DNA of 5,660 bases from Deinococcus sp. (lineage in GTDB: Bacteria > Deinococcota > Deinococci > Deinococcales > Thermaceae): the NCBI GenBank assembly GCA_023382135.1, contig JAMCQK010000183.1, positions 1 to 5,660 on the forward strand, read 5' to 3'. The position numbers and the translations under genes were made by a program. The notes under the pieces are model-generated. The model was given only the letters and a program-made list of their open reading frames with translations. It made no database searches and was not told the DNA's origin. Shown one piece after another: positions 1 through 5,660 of this stretch; position 1 is the stretch's first letter, and each line of letters begins with the position of its first letter.

Positions 1-1
1 G

Positions 2-547
2 TCACAGCGAAACATCCGGCCCGGAGTCGGAGAGTGGATGGCGGACCGCGAGTGGATCCGCAGCCGCCTGAAGCAGGAGATCTTCAACCAGTCGCTGGGC
101 GTCGCCAAAGGCGATGAAGTGGACCGGATTATGGGGCTGGAGCAGGGGGCGGATGACTACCTGGCTAAACCTTTCTCCAATGCGGAGCTTTTAGCCAGAG
201 TCAAGGCTCTTTTGAGGCGAGCAGGCAAGACCGCACGCATGGAGCGCGGCGGGCTAGTGTTTGACTTGGAGCGCTTCGAGGTGTTTTTGGATGGCGTATC
301 TCTCAGCCTGACCCGGCGGGAGTTTGACGTGCTTGCGTTTTTAGCACGCCGGCCGGGAAAAGTCTACTCACGCGAAGAGCTTCTGGAGCAAGTGTGGGGC
401 GCTGAGTTTGTTGGCACCCCGCGCACGGTGGACCAGCATATTGCCCAACTGCGCGAGAAGCTCCACGAAAACCCCAGACAACCCCGATTTATCGAGACAT
501 ACCGGGGCGTCGGCTATCGGTTTAGGGAAGTGGGCCAGCGTGGATAA
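2..547 (+). CDS. phoB: OmpR/PhoB-family response regulator, receiver N-terminus missing or replaced (partial)
   Basis: DNA-binding response regulator, probably the phosphate-regulon activator, because a PhoR-like kinase and phoU follow directly. Residues here are numbered from the ATG at 38. Residues 23-62 match the end of a receiver domain: GDEVDR, then GLEQGADDYLAKPF with the conserved Lys44, then the last helix. Residues about 70-165 form a complete OmpR-type winged helix (LTRREFDVLAFL, RTVDQHIAQLREKL, ETYRGVGYRF). The reading frame is open back to base 2. However, the stretch before residue 22 (for example REWIRSRLKQEIFNQSLG) does not look like a receiver, and the other two frames offer none either. 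The acidic pocket and phospho-acceptor Asp are therefore absent. The ATG at 38 has a GGAG 5 bases upstream and could start a 169-residue protein, but the gene may begin outside the window. A rearrangement or assembly chimera near base 105 is possible. Regulator identity is firm; the phoB name rests on context. Confidence 0.8.
   Translation, partial: SQRNIRPGVGEWMADREWIRSRLKQEIFNQSLGVAKGDEVDRIMGLEQGADDYLAKPFSNAELLARVKALLRRAGKTARMERGGLVFDLERFEVFLDGVSLSLTRREFDVLAFLARRPGKVYSREELLEQVWGAEFVGTPRTVDQHIAQLREKLHENPRQPRFIETYRGVGYRFREVGQRG
524..530 (+). promoter_or_regulatory. Ribosome binding site for the phoR-like gene
   Basis: AGGGAAG lies inside the end of the regulator gene, 9 bases before the GTG at 540. 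It supports GTG 540 as the kinase start, rather than upstream in-frame ATG 408, which would lie deep inside the regulator gene and have no family-like sequence. Confidence 0.55.
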
Positions 548-1493
548 GCTGCTTTGCCAGAGCCTCGAGGCCGCCTGGGAAAAGGCCCGGGAGGGCCTGG
601 TGATCTTCGTCCAAGGCAAAGCGCTCTACTTGAACCCCAGCGCGGCAAGTTTGTTAGGGGTGGAGCGGGACCGCGCCATAGGACAAGGACCCATGTTGGT
701 ATTGCGGGACCACCGGCTGGAAGAACTCGTCCACCAGACAGGGGAGACCAGGCTGAATGTGCGGGGCCGTGTACTGCTTGCCCGCGCCGAAGGCGGGATA
801 CTGTTCTTGCAAGACCAGACCGCGGAAGCAAACCGCCTCGAGGCCCTGGAGGAATCGAGCCGGGTGCTTGCGCACGAGTTACGAACGCCGGTAGCTGGGA
901 TGATGGCTTTATTGGAAGCACTGGTCCAGGGCGTGCCGGAGAAAGAAAGCCGCCAAATTTTAGAGCTTCTTTATCAGGAAGCCGAGCGGCTCAAAAGACT
1001 GTTGGAAGATCTCCCGCTTTACCGGCTTCCCACCGCGGAGCGGACGTTCAATCTCGAGGAGCTTTGCCCCAGGCTTGAGCGCTTTTTAGGTCTGCAGTTG
1101 GCCGAGCGCGGCGCCTTTATTCACTGGCAGGCTTCTATCACCGTGCGGGCCAGTCAGGATGCGGTGTATCAGACGTTGCTCAACCTGCTGGAGAATGCTA
1201 TCAAATACGGGCCGGGAGGAGAGATTGCGGTGGTCAGCGGAAGCGGAGAGGGGGAGGTCTGGCTCGAGGTGCGAGACAAAGGAAAGCCTCTCCCCGAGTA
1301 CGAGCCTCTTTTTCAATCCGGACAGCGGGGCGTGCACGCGGCGGGTGCCCGGGGAACCGGCTTGGGGCTCACGCTGGTGCGGAGGCTGTCGGCAGGCTGG
1401 GGTGGCAGGGCCTATGGCCGTGCTTGCGAAGGCGGCAATGCCTTTGGAGTCACCTTTCCAGTGGCGAACCCGGAAGCCAAGGCTCAAGACTAA
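540..1493 (+). CDS. phoR: PhoR-like sensor histidine kinase, cytoplasmic
   Basis: Two-component sensor kinase of 317 residues from the GTG at 540, whose start overlaps the regulator stop by 8 bases (GTGGATAA). This is typical of translational coupling and indicates a cognate pair. Residues about 10-100 resemble a small PAS-like input domain (GLVIFVQGKALYLNPSAASLLG). The dimerisation and phospho-acceptor domain carries the H-box HELRTP at 112-117, with His112 the likely phosphorylation site. The ATPase domain has its N-box at about 214-223 (LLNLLENAIKYGPGG, Asn219) and a G2 box at 269-277 (GARGTGLGL). The G1 box is divergent: VRDKGKPLPEYEPLF at 244-258 keeps Asp246 and Gly248 but lacks the usual second glycine. 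No membrane segment is visible, unlike E. coli PhoR, so it should act in the cytoplasm, perhaps sensing through PhoU or a transporter (inference). Kinase identity is firm; assignment to phosphate sensing rests on adjacent phoU. Confidence 0.88.
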   Translation: MDKLLCQSLEAAWEKAREGLVIFVQGKALYLNPSAASLLGVERDRAIGQGPMLVLRDHRLEELVHQTGETRLNVRGRVLLARAEGGILFLQDQTAEANRLEALEESSRVLAHELRTPVAGMMALLEALVQGVPEKESRQILELLYQEAERLKRLLEDLPLYRLPTAERTFNLEELCPRLERFLGLQLAERGAFIHWQASITVRASQDAVYQTLLNLLENAIKYGPGGEIAVVSGSGEGEVWLEVRDKGKPLPEYEPLFQSGQRGVHAAGARGTGLGLTLVRRLSAGWGGRAYGRACEGGNAFGVTFPVANPEAKAQD

Positions 1494-1516
1494 TGTTTTC
1501 GGTGCCATCGTATCTT

Positions 1517-1523
1517 GGAGGGG
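1517..1523 (+). promoter_or_regulatory. Strong Shine-Dalgarno for phoU
   Basis: GGAGGGG lies just before the ATG at 1527. It decides in favour of that start over the in-frame TTG at 1515, which overlaps the motif and would have no site of its own. Confidence 0.75.
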
Positions 1524-1526
1524 AAC

Positions 1527-2198
1527 ATGAGGGAAACTTTTAATAAGGAACTGAGCCTCCTGACCGAAAGCACCATCCGCATGGTCTCGCTGGTGCGGGA
1601 AATGGTGCAAAAAGCCACTCAGGCCCTGGTGGAGCAGGACGTTGCGCTCGCGCAACAGGTGATTGCCCAAGACCGTGAAGTCGACGAACTCGAGGTCCAA
1701 ATCGAGAGTGACGCGGTGGCCCTGATCGCTCGCCAGCAGCCGGTAGGCGCCGATCTGCGGTTTATCTTCACCGTGATCAAGGCGCTTACCGACCTCGAGC
1801 GTGCGGGGGACTACGCCACACACGTTGCGGAGGATGCGGCGATCCTCGCCAAGGAGCCGCCGCTCAAGAACTACATCACCTTGCCACGAATGGGTTTGAA
1901 CCTGGTTGCCATGCTAGATCTTCTGGCCAAAGCTTTGGCCGAACGCGACTTGAGCGTGGCCAAGGATGTGCTTGCGCGAGATGACGAAATAGACGGACTT
2001 TACGAAGAGGTGACTCGCGAACTGCTTACGTACATGCTGGAAGACCCGCGCACCATTACCAAGGCCCTTACGTTAATGCGGGTGGCCAGGAGCTATGAGC
2101 GCCTGGGGGACCACCTGGAAAATGTTTCTGAGCGTATTGTGTTTTGGTTAACCGGGCGTACGGAGAAAAGGCCCGAGGAACCTACGACCCCACTGTGA
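1527..2198 (+). CDS. phoU: Phosphate signalling complex protein PhoU
   Basis: Helical cytoplasmic regulator of 223 residues, a normal length for PhoU. In known systems PhoU links the PstSCAB phosphate transporter to the PhoR/PhoB pair and restrains both when phosphate is plentiful. The protein shows the expected duplication of a three-helix bundle. Repeat 1 has QDREVDELE (48-56) and DLERAGDYATHVAED (89-103). Repeat 2 has RDDEIDGLYEE (151-161) and SYERLGDHLENVSER (189-203). The paired E..GD motifs are the family's metal-cluster ligands. ARQQPVGADLRFI (68-80) is also typical. The gene follows the kinase by 33 bases with no visible terminator, so the three genes are probably one operon. No pst transporter gene lies in the window. 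The start is set by the Shine-Dalgarno at 1517-1523. The last 14 residues or so are charged or Pro-rich and not part of the conserved fold. Confidence 0.95.
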   Translation: MRETFNKELSLLTESTIRMVSLVREMVQKATQALVEQDVALAQQVIAQDREVDELEVQIESDAVALIARQQPVGADLRFIFTVIKALTDLERAGDYATHVAEDAAILAKEPPLKNYITLPRMGLNLVAMLDLLAKALAERDLSVAKDVLARDDEIDGLYEEVTRELLTYMLEDPRTITKALTLMRVARSYERLGDHLENVSERIVFWLTGRTEKRPEEPTTPL

Positions 2199-2281
2199 CG
2201 TTCGGCCCTGTTGGTTAAACCTGCGATTCCGATGACTCGAGGATCTCTCGTGCGCAGCAAGAACGAAAGTGCTCCGGGTAC
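2199..2281. other. Intergenic spacer between phoU and repeat copy 1
   Basis: About 80 bases after the phoU stop with no credible gene. I see no clear hairpin plus T-tract that would end the phosphate operon, so its terminator is unidentified. It contains the only CTCGAG of the window that lies outside a gene (2236-2241). Confidence 0.5.
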
Positions 2282-2335
2282 TAAGTATCTCCGTCTAAGT
2301 TTGTCGAAAGGTTTGAAAAGCCACACTGTGTTCCT

Positions 2336-2359
2336 GCCCGCTTCGCAGCAGGCGGGCCT
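2336..2359. repeat. 24-base hairpin insert present only in repeat copy 1
   Basis: GCCCGC (2336-2341) pairs with GCGGGC (2352-2357) around a 10-base loop. The segment is absent from copy 2, where TTCCT joins TGCTCCC directly. A CCT triplet occurs on both sides of it, so it is either a small insertion with a 3-base duplication or a segment lost from copy 2 between CCT triplets. Confidence 0.6.
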
Positions 2360-2374
2360 TGCTCCCTCTGGCCA

Positions 2375-2406
2375 TGGTGAGTTTGACCGAAGGGTCAAAC
2401 TCACCA
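2375..2406. other. Perfect 14-bp stem-loop inside repeat copy 1
   Basis: TGGTGAGTTTGACC (2375-2388) is exactly complementary to GGTCAAACTCACCA (2393-2406) around the loop GAAG. The stem is unchanged in copy 2 and only the loop differs. Neither strand has a following T-tract, so it is not a standard intrinsic terminator. It could protect transcript 3' ends or be a protein-binding palindrome (inference). Confidence 0.75.
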
Positions 2407-2429
2407 GGGAGATACTTAATGCCAAAAGT

Positions 2430-2461
2430 CCGGGGCTATGGTGGCCAGAACTAGCCCGCGG
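2430..2461 (-). terminator. Candidate intrinsic terminator of glnS
   Basis: CCGGGGCTA (2430-2438) pairs with TAGCCCGCGG (2452-2461) through nine base pairs with one bulged G, around a 13-base loop. Read on the minus strand the stem is followed by ACTTTTGG, a short T-run, and it lies about 55 bases past the glnS stop. The T-tract is weak, so confidence is moderate. Confidence 0.4.
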
Positions 2462-2468
2462 CCTGCTA

Positions 2469-2497
2469 CCCAGCTTGCGCCGCCGCTGGGCGCCAGC
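2469..2497. other. Overlapping alternative hairpins downstream of glnS
   Basis: CCCAGC (2469-2474) can pair with GCTGGG (2485-2490). GCTGG (2485-2489) can instead pair with CCAGC (2493-2497). The two folds are mutually exclusive. They sit between the glnS stop and the candidate terminator and may help 3'-end formation, or may just reflect GC-rich sequence. Confidence 0.3.
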
Positions 2498-2516
2498 ATA
2501 TCAGCGGCCGCTACCA

Positions 2517-4844
<2,328 letters not shown>

Positions 4845-5033
4845 GTGGATACCAGGCTTAACAGTACAACGCGGCTGCCGAATCCAAAAAGAGCGTGGAG
4901 CAAAGTTCTTGCCGCACCAGTGGGGCTTGGCGAAACCCGTTCACGCCACCCTTTTGTTCTATTACGCCTTTCCCGCTGGCAGGATGAACACCTTGCCGGC
5001 GGGAAATTCTGGTTGGCTCTAAGCAGCCGGTGT
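4845..5033. other. Intergenic region upstream of glnS, promoter not resolved
   Basis: This region should hold the glnS promoter on the minus strand, since the hemolysin III-like gene upstream is separated by about 300 bases and a repeat. I find no convincing -35/-10 pair. The best guess, TTGGAT with TACTGT near 4865-4890, is poor. No T-box or riboswitch fold, tRNA or small gene is recognisable. It contains the hairpin at 4969-5006. Confidence 0.4.
4969..5006. other. Long imperfect hairpin in the glnS upstream region
   Basis: TTTCCCGCTGGCA (4969-4981) pairs with TGCCGGCGGGAAA (4994-5006) through 13 positions with a single T/G wobble, around a 12-base loop that can pair further (AGG with CCT). 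It may end transcripts from the hemolysin III-like gene on the minus strand, though no T-run follows there. On the plus strand a loosely T-rich stretch follows. It lies outside repeat copy 2. Confidence 0.45.
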
Positions 5034-5147
5034 TAAGTAGCTCCAGTCTAAGTTTGTCGAAAGGCTTGAAAAGCCACACTGTGTTCCTTGCTCCCTCTGG
5101 CTCTGGTGAGTTTGACCAAAGGGTCAAACTCACCAGGGAGATACTTA
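5034..5147 (+). repeat. Interspersed repeat copy 2 with terminal inverted repeats (MITE/REP-like)
   Basis: A 114-base copy of the element at 2282-2418 in the same orientation, lacking the 24-base insert. The left end TAAGTAGCTCC (5034-5044) has one mismatch to the right end GGAGATACTTA (5137-5147). The small hairpin reads GGCTT-GAA-AAGCC (5063-5075), where copy 1 has GGTTT; the change turns a C-G pair into a U-G pair in plus-strand RNA, keeping the fold. The right end lies 2 bases past the stop of the hemolysin III-like gene, so this copy would form the 3' untranslated region of that minus-strand transcript. Confidence 0.85.
5104..5135. other. Perfect 14-bp stem-loop inside repeat copy 2
   Basis: The arms at 5104-5117 and 5122-5135 are identical to those in copy 1, with loop AAAG instead of GAAG. 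One more C-G pair (5103 with 5136) extends the stem here. On the minus strand it begins 14 bases after the stop of the hemolysin III-like gene, where a 3'-end stabilising hairpin would be expected. Confidence 0.75.
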
Positions 5148-5149
5148 GT

Positions 5150-5660
5150 TCAGCGCAAAACGTAGAGCACCAGCACCGCGGCGTATATAGAGACACTTCC
5201 TACCAGCACAAACAAGTGCCAGAGCCCATGAAAGCCCATTATCCCCGGCAGGGGATTGGGTTTTTTTATTGCGTATACCACCGCGCCCACGCTGTACGCC
5301 AGCCCGCCTACGGCAATCAAAACCAAGCTTGAAGCGGGAAGGTCAAACTTGGGTACCAGAAAAACCGCCAGCCAGCCAAGACCCAGGTAGGAAAGCGTGT
5401 AGAGCCAGCGCGGGGCGTTGAGCGTGATCACCTTTAGTGCCACCCCCAGCACAGCAAGCCCCCAGACCACGCCAAGCGCCCAGGGCCGCAGTTTCGCGTC
5501 CAAGGCCGTAATCAACAAAGGTGTATAGCTTCCAGCAATGAACAGAAAGATTGCCGCATGATCCAGCTTCCTCAGTGCCAACAGCACTTTCTCGGGAACC
5601 TTGAGCGCGTGGTAAAGAGAGCTGCTGGTGTACATCAGCAGCATGGTGAGGCCAAAGACT
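5150..5660 (-). CDS. Hemolysin III / PAQR-family membrane protein (5' end outside window)
   Basis: Integral inner-membrane protein of the hemolysin III (YqfA-like, PAQR) family. The frame stays open to the right edge (VFGLT precedes the ATG at 5644), so that ATG is internal and roughly the first 40 residues are missing compared with the usual length of about 210. Numbered from that Met, the family's metal-site residues are all present: SxxxH in SSLYH (Ser8, His12), LDHAAIF (Asp28), and HGLWH (His139 and His143). AGSYTPLL at 37-44 is also characteristic. Hydrophobic stretches at about 29-46, 55-74, 79-96, 106-126 and 139-161 fit the remaining membrane helices. The biochemical role of bacterial members is unsettled; proposals include hydrolase-type activity or membrane homeostasis, and haemolysis is not established for most. 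It ends immediately beside repeat copy 2 and is not clearly co-transcribed with glnS. Confidence 0.9.
   Translation of the reverse strand, partial: VFGLTMLLMYTSSSLYHALKVPEKVLLALRKLDHAAIFLFIAGSYTPLLITALDAKLRPWALGVVWGLAVLGVALKVITLNAPRWLYTLSYLGLGWLAVFLVPKFDLPASSLVLIAVGGLAYSVGAVVYAIKKPNPLPGIMGFHGLWHLFVLVGSVSIYAAVLVLYVLR

Larger units (their letters stand above)
2282..2418 (+). repeat. Interspersed repeat copy 1 with terminal inverted repeats (MITE/REP-like)
   Basis: A 137-base element bounded by a perfect 11-bp inverted repeat, TAAGTATCTCC (2282-2292) and GGAGATACTTA (2408-2418). Inside are a small hairpin (GGTTT-GAA-AAGCC, 2310-2322), a GC-rich hairpin in a 24-base segment unique to this copy (2336-2359), and a perfect 14-bp stem-loop (2375-2406). 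A second copy lies at 5034-5147 in the same orientation. Outside indels I count 5 substitutions in about 113 aligned bases. No transposase is encoded. Both ends are TA-bounded, compatible with a TA target duplication, but this cannot be proven because the same bases belong to the repeat in both copies. The short open frames across it are chance translations. Confidence 0.85.

Noticed and set aside
554..1078. Plus-strand 174-codon frame inside phoR
   Set aside because: Out of frame with a well-supported histidine kinase; composition is Arg/Gly/Pro-rich shadow sequence.
2503..2512. 10-base palindrome AGCGGCCGCT just past the glnS stop
   Set aside because: Short GC-rich palindromes are expected here by chance, and no second copy or operator context is visible.
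4928..4948. Stem-loop with GTTC in the loop, resembling a tRNA T-arm
   Set aside because: The loop is 11 bases and no acceptor, D or anticodon arms can be assembled around it.
4858..5196. Minus-strand open frame of 112 codons near repeat copy 2, and a similar one at 2093-2425
   Set aside because: Both share the peptide WLFKPFDKLR only because both cross the same DNA repeat. They overlap real genes and lack ribosome sites.

Overview
This window looks like chromosomal DNA from a thermophilic member of the Deinococcota, probably Meiothermus or a close relative. The best clue is the glutaminyl-tRNA synthetase. It has a GatB/YqeY-type tail after the anticodon-binding domain, an architecture known from Deinococcus. 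Other clues are moderately high GC, frequent Leu-Glu pairs written CTC-GAG, and a small cytoplasmic PhoR-like kinase. The genus is an inference from sequence character, not a database result.

Left block (1-2198, plus strand): a compact phosphate-signalling operon in the order phoB-like response regulator, phoR-like histidine kinase, phoU. The regulator stop overlaps the kinase start by 8 bases, and phoU follows after a 33-base gap with a strong Shine-Dalgarno. The regulator is abnormal. Its DNA-binding half and the last part of its receiver are intact, but the sequence before about base 105 does not encode a receiver in any frame, so the phospho-acceptor half is missing or replaced.

Middle block (2199-5033): phoU and glnS converge on a 318-base intergenic stretch that holds an interspersed repeat and, nearer glnS, GC-rich hairpins. 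One hairpin is a plausible glnS terminator. glnS (2517-4844, minus) encodes a complete 775-residue GlnRS-GatB-tail chimera.

Right block (5034-5660): a second copy of the same repeat, then the 3' part of a hemolysin III/PAQR-like membrane protein gene (minus), cut by the window edge. Its stop codon is only 2 bases from the repeat.

The most notable non-coding signal is the repeat pair at 2282-2418 and 5034-5147. Each copy has about 11-bp terminal inverted repeats (TAAGTATCTCC / GGAGATACTTA), a perfect 14-bp internal stem-loop and a small second hairpin. The copies are about 96% identical outside one 24-base indel. They lie in the same orientation on either side of glnS, each downstream of a minus-strand gene. 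They look like a MITE or REP-like family that folds as RNA. No CRISPR array, tRNA, rRNA, transposase gene or defence system is visible.
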